Shown here piece after piece: positions 8,406-15,758 of a stretch of DNA of 51,129 nucleotides. Origin of the DNA: Bryobacterales bacterium (GTDB taxonomy: Bacteria; Acidobacteriota; Terriglobia; Bryobacterales; Bryobacteraceae); NCBI GenBank assembly GCA_003167255.1, contig PMTR01000080.1, positions 1 to 51,129 on the forward strand. The letters are read 5' to 3'. Each line of letters opens with the position of its first letter. Position 1 is the first letter of the stretch. Below the pieces are notes generated by a model. It made no database searches. It worked only from the letters and a program-made list of their open reading frames with translations, and had not been told where the DNA came from. Made by a program: the position numbers and the translations under genes.

Positions 8406-9134
8406 ATGGCAACTCCCCAACAAATCGCCGCCAACCGTCAGAACGCACAAAAATCCACGGGTCCTCGCACCCCAGAAGGCAAAGCCGCCTCTTCCCAGAA
8501 CGCTTTCCAATCCGGCCTCGACGCCGATTCCCAATTCTGCTACGGCGAGCAGCGCGCCGATTTCTACCGCCTCCAGGTCGAATACTTCACCCGTTTTTCG
8601 CCCCAGTCGCCCGAAGAGCGCTTTCACGTCGACACCCTCATCCGCAACGAATGGTCGCTCCGCCGCCTCTTCCGCGCCGAAGCCCACCTCTGGGAATTCA
8701 ACACCACCCACTCCTCCCGCCGCGACGGCGCCCCCCTCGGCGAAGGCTTCAACAACTCCAGCCAGGTCTTCATGCGCCTCCACCGCCGCATCGCCCTTTT
8801 CGAGAAATCCTACGAGGCTTCCCTTACCAAATTGAAGGAACTGCAGGAGGCCCGCATCGCCTCGGGCGAAGTCCCGGCGCGAGCCACCGAAGAGGAACTC
8901 ACTTACCCCGGCCACACCGTCCATATTTTCGACGATCCCGGTCAGCCCCCCGAAATCATCTCCGTTCCTGAAGACACGGAAACAGTAGGACAAGCGCTCT
9001 CGCCTGGGCCGAACCGCCTCGTTCGCCTCCCTCTATTTTCCACACAACCCGCTGAATCGACAACTGTTACCCCAGAAATTGGCTTCGTTCCTTCTATCAC
9101 CTCCAAACCCACCACAGGCACCCATGCCCTCTGA
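8406..9134 (+). CDS. Orphan protein with NAQKSTGPRTPEGK N-terminal motif
   Basis: 242 residues of unknown function. The N terminus carries a basic motif (ANRQNAQKSTGPRTPEGKA, then SSQNAFQSGL) that I recognise from many unannotated proteins in Acidobacteria and Planctomycetes. A predicted alpha-helical middle region follows (about 60-170), rich in Arg, Glu and Phe, and then a Pro/Thr-rich, probably disordered tail. There is no signal peptide or TM helix. The start is well supported by AAGGAG seven bases upstream. It is a single gene, and the mutasome promoter lies just downstream. No activity can be assigned. Confidence 0.75.
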   Translation: MATPQQIAANRQNAQKSTGPRTPEGKAASSQNAFQSGLDADSQFCYGEQRADFYRLQVEYFTRFSPQSPEERFHVDTLIRNEWSLRRLFRAEAHLWEFNTTHSSRRDGAPLGEGFNNSSQVFMRLHRRIALFEKSYEASLTKLKELQEARIASGEVPARATEEELTYPGHTVHIFDDPGQPPEIISVPEDTETVGQALSPGPNRLVRLPLFSTQPAESTTVTPEIGFVPSITSKPTTGTHAL

Positions 9135-9167
9135 TCGCGCCGCCGTCGATTTGCTTGGTCGATAGCC

Positions 9168-9197
9168 TTGACATCCATATCCCAACTCCTGTAAAAA
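9168..9197 (+). promoter_or_regulatory. Candidate imuA promoter
   Basis: TTGACA at 9168-9173 is followed after 18 bases by TAAAAA (9192-9197), about 30 bases before the imuA ATG. The putative -10 lies inside the palindrome at 9188-9208, a geometry consistent with repression by occlusion. A better-looking TATAGT at 9198 is 24 bases from TTGACA, too far for sigma-70. Confidence 0.4.
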
Positions 9198-9208
9198 TAT
9201 AGTACAGG
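9188..9208. promoter_or_regulatory. Palindromic operator candidate (SOS-type) upstream of imuA
   Basis: A 21-bp palindrome with 7-base arms CCTGTAA and (A)GTACAGG around an A/T core, giving CCTGTA-N9-TACAGG with mismatches only in the centre. It sits 20 bases before the imuA start. It resembles, but does not match, the gammaproteobacterial LexA box CTGT-N8-ACAG: the spacing here is N11. imuA-imuB-dnaE2 operons are normally LexA-controlled, so a lineage-specific LexA site is inferred. Confidence 0.55.
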
Positions 9209-9227
9209 CGAATAAAAAGCGAAAATA

Positions 9228-9899
9228 ATGATAGCGGCGGCGCTCAAAAAACAGTTCGAATCCGTCCTGGGCGGCCCCTTGGAATGGCAGGCGCGACCGG
9301 CGCCGGAGATGCTCCCCTCGGGGATTCGCGAGGTCGATGACGCCACCGGCGGGCTGCCGCGCGGGTGCCTCACCGAGATCGTCGGGCCGGCTTCTTCGGG
9401 CCGCACCAGCCTGCTGCTTTCGATTTTGGCCCAAGCCACCGCGCGCGAAGAAATTTGCGCGCTGGTGGATGCCGAGGACGCCTTTGACCCGGCGTCGGCC
9501 GCTGCGGCCGGGGTGCAGTTGGAGCGGTTGATTTGGGTTCGTTCCCGCGGCGCCGAGCGAGCCCTCAAAGCCGCCGACCTGCTGATCCAGGGCGGCGGTT
9601 TCGGCGTGGTCGTGCTGGACCTGGGCGACACCCCGCCCGCGGCCGCACGGCGCATTTCGCTCACCTCGTGGTTTCGCCTGCGCCGCGCCGTGGAACATAC
9701 CCCCACCGTGCTGGTCGCGGTGGCCAGGCAATCCAACGCCAGAACCTGTGCGTCTCTGATGCTGGAATGCGCGCGCGAGCGGGCCGAATGGAGCGGCGCG
9801 CGGCGCGCCTCGCGCCTGCTGCGCGGCATGCGAGCGCGGGCAACATCCACGAAGCGGAATATGATATGTTCGCCTGTCTTCACGGCAGTGGCGCTCTAA
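9228..9899 (+). CDS. imuA: ImuA, RecA-like mutasome accessory protein
   Basis: 223 residues. A RecA-like core starts after PSGIREVDDATGGLPRGCLTE; the P-loop region reads EIVGPASSGRTSLLLS (about 46-60). The segment GGGFGVVVLDLGD fits the Walker-B strand. ImuA is a diverged RecA/SulA-type protein that supports the ImuB-DnaE2 translesion polymerase complex in bacteria lacking UmuDC. It is the first gene of the operon, with the SOS-like palindrome directly upstream, and its 3' end overlaps imuB by 34 bases. The last ~25 residues, which lie in that overlap, are of low similarity to anything I recognise. Confidence 0.85.
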   Translation: MIAAALKKQFESVLGGPLEWQARPAPEMLPSGIREVDDATGGLPRGCLTEIVGPASSGRTSLLLSILAQATAREEICALVDAEDAFDPASAAAAGVQLERLIWVRSRGAERALKAADLLIQGGGFGVVVLDLGDTPPAAARRISLTSWFRLRRAVEHTPTVLVAVARQSNARTCASLMLECARERAEWSGARRASRLLRGMRARATSTKRNMICSPVFTAVAL

Positions 9900-11125
9900 C
9901 CGCGCTGGCCTTCGAGTTTTCGCCAGTGGTGGAGCAGACCGCTCCCCACACCGTCACGCTGGACGCTTCCGGCCTCGATCGTCTCTTTGGCCTGCCGCAG
10001 GATGTCGCCGTCGCCATCGCGCGGCGCGCTTCGGAAGTGGGCGTCGCAGCCAGTCTCGCGCTGGCCCCCAACCCGGATGCGGCCATCTGCGCGGCGCGCG
10101 GCTTTCCCGGCGTCAGCATTATTCCTTATGGCGATGAGGCGAAGTTCCTGGGCGCGCTGCCGCTGGCCCTGCTCGGCCCGTCACAGGAATTGCGGGAAAC
10201 CCTGGAGCGCTGGGGCATCCGCCGCTTCGACGACATGGCGGCTTTGCCGCCGTTGGGCATCGCCGAGCGCCTGGGCCCGGAAGGTCTGCATCTGCGCGAA
10301 CTGGCGCGCGGCGAAGCGGAGCGCAAGCTGGTACCGCTCGCCGAGCCGCTCTGTTTCGAAGACGAACTGGAGCTGGAGTATCCGGTGGATCTGCTGGAAC
10401 CGTTGGCCTTCGTGTTGGCGCGGCTCATCAACGGCCTCGTCACGCGCCTGGCCACGCGCGGCCTGGCCACCAATGAGCTGCGGCTGCGGCTGAAGCTGGA
10501 AACCCGCGCCACGCATGAGCGCACGCTGCGGCTGCCTGTGCCGTCGCTCGATACCAAAGCCTTTTTGAAGCTGCTGCAACTCGATCTGGCGGCGCATGCG
10601 CCGGCCGCGCCCGTCGTGCATGTGCGGCTCGCCGTGGAGCCGGTGAAGCCGCAGGCCGCGCAGAGCGGCCTGTTTGTGCCGGTGACGCCTGAGCCGGTGA
10701 AACTGGAGCTGACGCTGGCGCGCATCCAGGCGATCGTGGGCGAAGGACGCGTGGGCTCGCCGGAGCTGGTGGATACCCATCGGCCGGATGCGTTCCGCCT
10801 CAAAAAGGGGACAGACGCATTTATTGCGGCGCGGCCGAAAAATGCGTCCGTCCCCTTTTTGGCGCTCACCAAGCTGTCCATGCGCATTTTTCGTCCCCCG
10901 CGCGCGGCCCGTGTGGCCCTGACTTCCGGCCAGCCCAGCTTCGTTGCCGCCGATGGCATTCGCGGCAAGATCCTCGATCTCGCCGGCCCCTGGCGCACGT
11001 CCGGCGACTGGTGGACCGCCGACCCGTGGCTCCGCGACGAATGGGACATCGCTCTCTCCGACGGTGCGCTCTACCGCCTCTACTGCTGCCCGCGCGGCTG
11101 GTTCCTGGAAGGCAGCTATGACTAG
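9866..11125 (+). CDS. imuB: ImuB, Y-family polymerase-like mutasome protein
   Basis: 419 residues from the ATG at 9866 (MFACLHGSGALTALAFEFSP); the frame is open further upstream, but that part is a shadow of imuA. It has Y-family palm/finger-like sequence (VTLDASGLDRLFGLPQ), an HhH-type segment (ELRETLERWGIRRFDDMAALP) and the typical C terminus GPWRTSGDWW...DEWDIALSDGALYRLY. ImuB lacks polymerase catalytic acids and acts as a scaffold between the beta clamp and DnaE2. At about 4.4 kb-equivalent of family alignments it looks slightly short at the N terminus. Bases 10802-10860, a palindromic repeat, are translated in frame as about 20 extra residues. It overlaps dnaE2 by 8 bases. Confidence 0.88.
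   Translation: MFACLHGSGALTALAFEFSPVVEQTAPHTVTLDASGLDRLFGLPQDVAVAIARRASEVGVAASLALAPNPDAAICAARGFPGVSIIPYGDEAKFLGALPLALLGPSQELRETLERWGIRRFDDMAALPPLGIAERLGPEGLHLRELARGEAERKLVPLAEPLCFEDELELEYPVDLLEPLAFVLARLINGLVTRLATRGLATNELRLRLKLETRATHERTLRLPVPSLDTKAFLKLLQLDLAAHAPAAPVVHVRLAVEPVKPQAAQSGLFVPVTPEPVKLELTLARIQAIVGEGRVGSPELVDTHRPDAFRLKKGTDAFIAARPKNASVPFLALTKLSMRIFRPPRAARVALTSGQPSFVAADGIRGKILDLAGPWRTSGDWWTADPWLRDEWDIALSDGALYRLYCCPRGWFLEGSYD
10802..10860. repeat. Palindromic repeat inserted inside imuB
   Basis: Near-perfect inverted arms AAAAAGGGGACAGACGCATT and AATGCGTCCGTCCCCTTTTT around a GC-rich loop. The element is in frame within imuB and encodes roughly KKGTDAFIAARPKNASVPFL. It separates two conserved ImuB segments, HRPDAFRL and SMRIFRPP. 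GGGGACAGACGCATTTTT-type palindromes occur as intergenic repeats in many genomes (from memory), so an insertion into coding sequence is the natural reading. Confidence 0.8.
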
Positions 11126-14100
11126 TGAACCGAGTGACAAAAGTGGGGCAGGCGCTTCCGCCTGCCAACTCTCCGCCGCTAGTGGGGCAGACCCCCTGGT
11201 CTGCGCGCGACCCCCTGGTCGCGCTCTTGCACCTCTTGCCAACTCCCCCACCAACGCACCCGTCTCCGCACCGAGCCGCGACCGTAAGGGAGCGTTGTCT
11301 TCCGGCTACATCGAACTTCACGCCCGCTCCGCCTTCAGCTTTCTCGAAGGCGCCGCCGTCCCCGAAGACATGGCCGGCGCCTGCGCCCAATTCGGCATGC
11401 CAGCCATGGCCCTCATGGACCGCAATGGCCTCTACGGCGCCCCGCGCTTCCACATGGCCGCGCGCAAAGCCGGCGTGCGCGCGCACATCGGCTCGGAAAT
11501 CACCTGCACCAACGGCCTCACGTATCCCTTATTAGTAGAGACGCGCGAAGGCTACCGGAACCTGTGCCGCCTGGTCACGCGCATGAAGCTGCGCGCCAAA
11601 AAAGGCGAAGGCGCCGCCTCGCTCGATGAGATCGCGGAATTTTCGCGCGGCCTCATCTGTCTCACGCGGCACCCCGACGCGCGCCTGCTCGAAATTTTCG
11701 GACGCCGCCACCTCTACGCCGAACTGCAGCGCCACTACCATCGCGAAGAGGAAGCGCACAACCAGGCCATCGTCGAACGCGCACGCCGCCTCGGAATTCT
11801 CATCGTGGCCACCAACGGGGTGGCCTACGCCGCGCCGGCGCAGCGCGAGTTGCTGGACGTGTTCACCTGCATCCGTAACCACGTCACGCTCATGGATGCC
11901 GGGCGCCTGCTCGAACGCAACTCCGAGCGCCACGTGAAAACTCCCGCTGAGATGGCGCGCCTCTTTGCCGACCTGCCGGAGGCCATCGCTCACACCCGCG
12001 CCATTTCCGAGCGGCTCGAATTCACCCTCGATGACCTCGGCTACCGCTTCCCGCGCTATCCCGTGCCGGATGGCGAAACCCAGATGTCGTTTCTGCGCCA
12101 ACGCGTGGACGAAGGCGCGCGGCGCCGTTACCAGCCGTATCACGAGCGCGCCCGCCGGCAGATCGAGCGCGAGCTGGCGCTCATCGAAAAATTGGATCTG
12201 TCCGGATATTTTTTGGTTGTCTGGGACATTGTGCGCTTCTGCCAGGAGAACCACATCCTGGCGCAGGGCCGCGGCTCAGCCGCCAACAGCGCCGTCTGTT
12301 ATTCGCTCGAAATCACCGCGGTCGACCCCGTCGGCATGGACCTGCTGTTCGAGCGCTTCCTCTCCGAAGAGCGCGGCGAGTGGCCCGATATCGATATCGA
12401 CCTGCCCAGCGGCGACCAGCGCGAGCGCGTCATCCAGCACGTCTACCAGCGCTTCGGCAAACTGGGTGCGGCCATGACCGCCAACGTCATCACCTATCGC
12501 GGCCGCTCCGCCGCGCGCGAAGTGGGCAAGGCGCTGGGCTTCGAAATCACAACGCTCGAAAAGCTTTCCAGCCTGGCGCGCACCTGGGAATGGAAAGACC
12601 CCAAGGACACCACCGAGAGCCAGTTCCGCGATGCCGGCCTCGACATCAGCCAGCCGCGCGTGCGCAAATTTTTCGAGCTCTATCGCATGGCGCAGGACCT
12701 GCCGCGCCACCTGGGCCAGCATTCCGGCGGCATGGTGATCTGCCAGGATCAGCTCGATTCCGTCGTCCCGCTCGAACCGGCCGCCATGCCCGGCCGCGTG
12801 GTGGTGCAGTGGGATAAAGAAGACTGCGCCGACATGAAGATCATCAAGGTCGACCTGCTCGGCCTCGGCATGATGGCCGTGATTGAAGAGTGCCTCGTGC
12901 TGATCCCGCAGTCTTATGGCGAGCAGGTCGATCTGGCGCATCTGCCGCCTGACGATCCGGCGGTCTTCGCGGCATTGCAGAAGGCCGATACCGTGGGCAT
13001 GTTCCAGGTGGAGAGCCGCGCGCAGATGTCCGCGCTACCGCGCATGCGGCCGGCGCGGTTTTACGACATCGTGGTGCAGGTGGCCATCATCCGCCCGGGC
13101 CCCATCGTCGGCAAGATGGTGCATCCGTATCTCAACCGCCGGCAGGGCAGGGAAGCCGTGGATTGTTTGCATCCTTCGCTCGAACCGGTGCTGCGGCGCA
13201 CGCTGGGCGTGCCGCTCTTCCAGGAGCAGTTGTTGCGTATGGCGATGATCGCGGCCGGATTCACCGGCGGCGAAGCCGAAGAACTGCGCCGCGCCATGGG
13301 TTTCAAACGGTCGGAAAGACGCATGGCGGAAATCGAAGTGAAGCTGCGCGCGGGCATGACCCGCAATGGCATCCAGCCGAAAGCGCAGGAAGATATCGTG
13401 CGCTCCATCACGTCGTTCGCGCTATACGGCTTTCCGGAATCGCACGCCGCCAGCTTTGCGCTGCTGGCCTATGCCAGCGCGTATTTGAAGTGCCATTACC
13501 TGGCGGCCTTCACCTGCGCCATGCTCAACAACCAGCCCATGGGTTTTTATGCGCCGGCCATTCTCATCAAAGACGCGCAGCGCCACGGCCTGCGCGTCCT
13601 TCCGGTAGACGTGACCAAATCCGAATGGCTCTGCACCATCGAGCCCTCCAGTGGGGCAGACCCCCTGGTCTGCGCGGGTCCCCCTGGACCCGCTGCTGAA
13701 GCTTCGCACGAATCGTGGGGCAGGCGCTTCCGCCTGCCAACCCTCCACCTGCGCCTCGGTCTTCGCTACGCCCGCGGCCTGCGCGAACAAGCCTCCCAAG
13801 CCATTCTGCGCGCACGCGCAACGCGCCCGTTCAGCAGCGTCGACGACCTGACTCTGCGCGTCCCCGACCTCCGCAAGGACGAGCTCAACCGTCTGGCCGA
13901 AATCGGCGCGCTCAACCCGCTCGATCAAGCCCACCGCCGCGACGCGCTCTGGCAGGCGCAGCGATCGATTCTGCCGGTGGGCCCGCTGCTCGCGCCGCTC
14001 GAAGAAACCGGCCAACCTTCGCCGCTCGCCCGCATGAATACCGATGAGCGCCTGTACGCCGATTATCACGGCACCGGCCTGACCATCGGCAAGCACCCCA

Positions 14101-14447
14101 TGGCCTACCGCCGCCCGGAGATGAATGCGTTGCGCGTGACGCGCGCCATCGACCTGGCGCAAATTCCCAACGGCCGCCTGGTGCGCATCGCCGGATCGGT
14201 GGTAGTGCGCCAGCGCCCCGGCACCGCCAAAGGCTTCGTCTTCCTCAGCATGGAAGACGAGACCGGCATCATGAACGCGATCATCACCCCGCCCACCTTC
14301 GACCGCTACAAGTTCGCCGTTCTGGGCGAGCGTTTCCTGCTGATCGATGGCGTGCTGCAGAACCAGGATGGCGTGATCTCCGTAAAAGCCGCCCGGATTG
14401 AAGGCTTGGCAGTGGGCGCCGCCGCCGAGTCGCACGATTTTTATTGA
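11118..14447 (+). CDS. dnaE2: DnaE2, error-prone DNA polymerase III alpha
   Basis: 1109 residues from the ATG at 11118, which overlaps the imuB stop. A TTG at 11295 just before conserved sequence (SSGYIELHARSAFSFLEG) is an alternative start. The PHP domain comes first, then the C-family polymerase core with GRGSAANSAVCY and catalytic acids in WPDIDIDLPSGDQ, the finger region, an HhH region, and an OB domain (LVRIAGSVVVRQRPGTAKG). It is the translesion polymerase of the ImuABC mutasome and is needed for damage-induced mutagenesis. Two repeat-derived stretches are in frame: residues about 9-59, and about 31 residues at 13651-13743. The C terminus ends normally at SHDFY. It is the third gene of the operon. 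Confidence 0.95.
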   Translation: MTSEPSDKSGAGASACQLSAASGADPLVCARPPGRALAPLANSPTNAPVSAPSRDRKGALSSGYIELHARSAFSFLEGAAVPEDMAGACAQFGMPAMALMDRNGLYGAPRFHMAARKAGVRAHIGSEITCTNGLTYPLLVETREGYRNLCRLVTRMKLRAKKGEGAASLDEIAEFSRGLICLTRHPDARLLEIFGRRHLYAELQRHYHREEEAHNQAIVERARRLGILIVATNGVAYAAPAQRELLDVFTCIRNHVTLMDAGRLLERNSERHVKTPAEMARLFADLPEAIAHTRAISERLEFTLDDLGYRFPRYPVPDGETQMSFLRQRVDEGARRRYQPYHERARRQIERELALIEKLDLSGYFLVVWDIVRFCQENHILAQGRGSAANSAVCYSLEITAVDPVGMDLLFERFLSEERGEWPDIDIDLPSGDQRERVIQHVYQRFGKLGAAMTANVITYRGRSAAREVGKALGFEITTLEKLSSLARTWEWKDPKDTTESQFRDAGLDISQPRVRKFFELYRMAQDLPRHLGQHSGGMVICQDQLDSVVPLEPAAMPGRVVVQWDKEDCADMKIIKVDLLGLGMMAVIEECLVLIPQSYGEQVDLAHLPPDDPAVFAALQKADTVGMFQVESRAQMSALPRMRPARFYDIVVQVAIIRPGPIVGKMVHPYLNRRQGREAVDCLHPSLEPVLRRTLGVPLFQEQLLRMAMIAAGFTGGEAEELRRAMGFKRSERRMAEIEVKLRAGMTRNGIQPKAQEDIVRSITSFALYGFPESHAASFALLAYASAYLKCHYLAAFTCAMLNNQPMGFYAPAILIKDAQRHGLRVLPVDVTKSEWLCTIEPSSGADPLVCAGPPGPAAEASHESWGRRFRLPTLHLRLGLRYARGLREQASQAILRARATRPFSSVDDLTLRVPDLRKDELNRLAEIGALNPLDQAHRRDALWQAQRSILPVGPLLAPLEETGQPSPLARMNTDERLYADYHGTGLTIGKHPMAYRRPEMNALRVTRAIDLAQIPNGRLVRIAGSVVVRQRPGTAKGFVFLSMEDETGIMNAIITPPTFDRYKFAVLGERFLLIDGVLQNQDGVISVKAARIEGLAVGAAAESHDFY
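11143..11297. repeat. Composite repeat (families B, C and A) at the dnaE2 5' end
   Basis: Three repeats in tandem between the overlapping imuB stop and the conserved start of DnaE2: family B (11143-11170, GTGGGGCAGGCGCTTCCGCC), family C (11182-11243, GTGGGGCAGACCCCCTGGTC) and a family-A core (11264-11297). The reading frame from the ATG at 11118 passes through all three without a stop. Whether this region is translated or is a leader before a TTG start at 11295 is not decided by sequence alone. Confidence 0.85.
13651..13743. repeat. Repeat families C and B inserted inside dnaE2
   Basis: A 93-bp block composed of a family-C unit (13651-13697) and a family-B unit (13715-13743). It encodes 31 residues between the conserved DnaE2 segments SEWLCTIEP and LRLGLRYARGL. 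The length is an exact multiple of three, and no stop occurs in this frame. The same units occur at 11143-11243 in the same gene and in gaps near 38.5 and 47.3 kb. Confidence 0.88.
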
Positions 14448-14487
14448 GCAATGCCACCCGCATACCTCACAGACGTTCGGTGGTGAT

Positions 14488-14612
14488 GTGGCGCACGCAC
14501 TCGTGCGTGCCGCGTCGGCACTCTTGCCGACGCCCGGCCCCGGCAGACGATTCGCACCTCGCCAGCGTGTCGAGAAGAGTCTCGACACGGCACGCATGAG
14601 TGCGTGCGCCAC
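14488..14612. repeat. Long palindromic repeat, family D
   Basis: Inverted arms GTGGCGCACGCACTCGTGCG and its complement near 14593-14612 (GCATGAGTGCGTGCGCCAC), with nested hairpins GTCGGCACTCTTGCCGAC and GTGTCGAGAAGAGTCTCGACAC inside. It lies between the convergent dnaE2 and homoserine dehydrogenase genes and could act as a bidirectional transcription stop. A half-copy is at 5361-5412. Confidence 0.8.
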
Positions 14613-14623
14613 CCCACCGCGCA

Positions 14624-15583
14624 CTAAACCGTCGCCAGATCCGCCAGGTCGCTGAACACGCCATACGCGGTCTGCTCCACTTGCGGATCGATCGAGACGG
14701 TGCCGAAAGTGCCCATCAGATCCGTGTGAAACAGGATGATGTTGGATGTGCCCGGCGTCGAGGCGAGGATGTCGCAGCGGTCCAGCACTTCGGCGCGCAC
14801 GCGCAGGGAGAGCTTCGAGCCGGTGCGGCGGCCGCGGCTGATCAGCCGCACGGTCTTGCCCTTCGTGGCGAGCGACTGCACGCGCGCCGGCGTCAGACGC
14901 GCGATGCCGCGCGTCGAAACCTGCTGCGGGGTGGTGCGCGCGTCCATCAGGACGTTGGCCAGCGCGGCGGTCTTGGCGGCGGAGTCCCAGCCTTCGATGT
15001 CGTAGGCGCCATCGGCTTCCGTGATCCCCATAGAACGCGCACGGGCGAGGCCCTCGTCGAATGAGCCGCCTTGCTCCATGGTCTGGATCACTACCTTGGA
15101 CGTGGAATTGAGGGCGCCGGTAAAGCCCAGCACCTTCACGCCGGGCATGGTGTAGCGCCACAGGTTGAAGACCGGAGCGCCATCCATCACGGCCGATTCG
15201 AAACGGAAGCCCAGGCTCCGGCGCGCCGCTTCCTCGCGGAGGTCGGCGAAGGCGTGCGCGATAGGGCCTTTGTTCGCCGTCACGACGTGCATGCCGCGGG
15301 CGAAGGCCGCGCGGATGTGCGCAATGGCCGGCTGCCCGCTGGTGGGATCGAGCGTCGTCAGCTCGACCGCGATCTGCGCGCGGGCGGCGTCCAGGAACTC
15401 TTCGATGGACGCCGACCGCGGCCGCATCGGCGGATCTTCGGCGAGGCCGGCCGGGTCCACCGCGGTGCCGTGCCGCAGGGTGTGGATGCCGGTAATGGTG
15501 AACGGGAATTCGCGGCGCTTCTGCCGCAGCAGGCGCGCCAGGGCGCGGCCCACGTTGCCGTATCCGATGATCGCGAGCTTCAC
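14624..15583 (-). CDS. hom: Homoserine dehydrogenase
   Basis: 319 residues. The N-terminal Rossmann fold starts with the dinucleotide-binding GYGNVGRALARLL (8-20). The catalytic domain has VVTANKGPIA (the conserved Lys next to NAD), ESAVMDGAPVFNL and GALNSTSKVVIQTM, with GWDSAAKTAALANVLMD carrying the catalytic Asp and Lys. It reduces aspartate semialdehyde to homoserine in Thr/Met synthesis. There is no C-terminal ACT domain, so threonine feedback through ACT is unlikely. It is a stand-alone gene not flanked by thrB, thrC or aspartokinase. Confidence 0.88.
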   Translation of the reverse strand: MKLAIIGYGNVGRALARLLRQKRREFPFTITGIHTLRHGTAVDPAGLAEDPPMRPRSASIEEFLDAARAQIAVELTTLDPTSGQPAIAHIRAAFARGMHVVTANKGPIAHAFADLREEAARRSLGFRFESAVMDGAPVFNLWRYTMPGVKVLGFTGALNSTSKVVIQTMEQGGSFDEGLARARSMGITEADGAYDIEGWDSAAKTAALANVLMDARTTPQQVSTRGIARLTPARVQSLATKGKTVRLISRGRRTGSKLSLRVRAEVLDRCDILASTPGTSNIILFHTDLMGTFGTVSIDPQVEQTAYGVFSDLADLATV

Positions 15584-15713
15584 AGTGGCTTATGCCACTG
15601 TACTAGAAGAAGGAGTCAGAAGTCAGGAGACAGAAGTCAGAATTGAATAGCACCGCAGGCCGGGGCCTCCTTCTGGCCTGTGACTTCCGGTAACCGGCGA
15701 CGGCATCGCAGAG

Positions 15714-15743
15714 GCACCGGCGGCAAAGACCGCCGGCGCTACA
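15714..15743. repeat. Short palindrome, family G
   Basis: CACCGGCGGCAAAGACCGCC followed by GGCGCTACAA; the same unit forms both arms of the element at 34356-34455. It is located in the gap between the start of homoserine dehydrogenase and the end of the DUF4139 gene. Confidence 0.7.
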
Positions 15744-15758
15744 AGTTTAATTTTCATT

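Noticed and set aside
9168-9203. TTGACA with TATAGT as the imuA promoter
   Set aside because: The spacing is 24 bases, outside the range for sigma-70.
9533-9865. Upstream extension of imuB
   Set aside because: It is Arg/Pro-rich sequence that overlaps imuA out of frame; the family starts at MFACLH.
11143-11297. Possible CRISPR array because of repeated GTGGGGCAG units
   Set aside because: The units are palindromes of two different families with no uniform spacing and no spacers of similar length; no cas gene is present.
14488-14612. Intrinsic terminator downstream of dnaE2
   Set aside because: The hairpin is strong, but there is no T-tract on either side; it is better described as an interspersed repeat.
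13422-15161. 579-codon minus-strand frame across the end of dnaE2 and the repeat D
   Set aside because: Shadow of dnaE2 and homoserine dehydrogenase; the composition is Ala/Arg-rich and no family matches.
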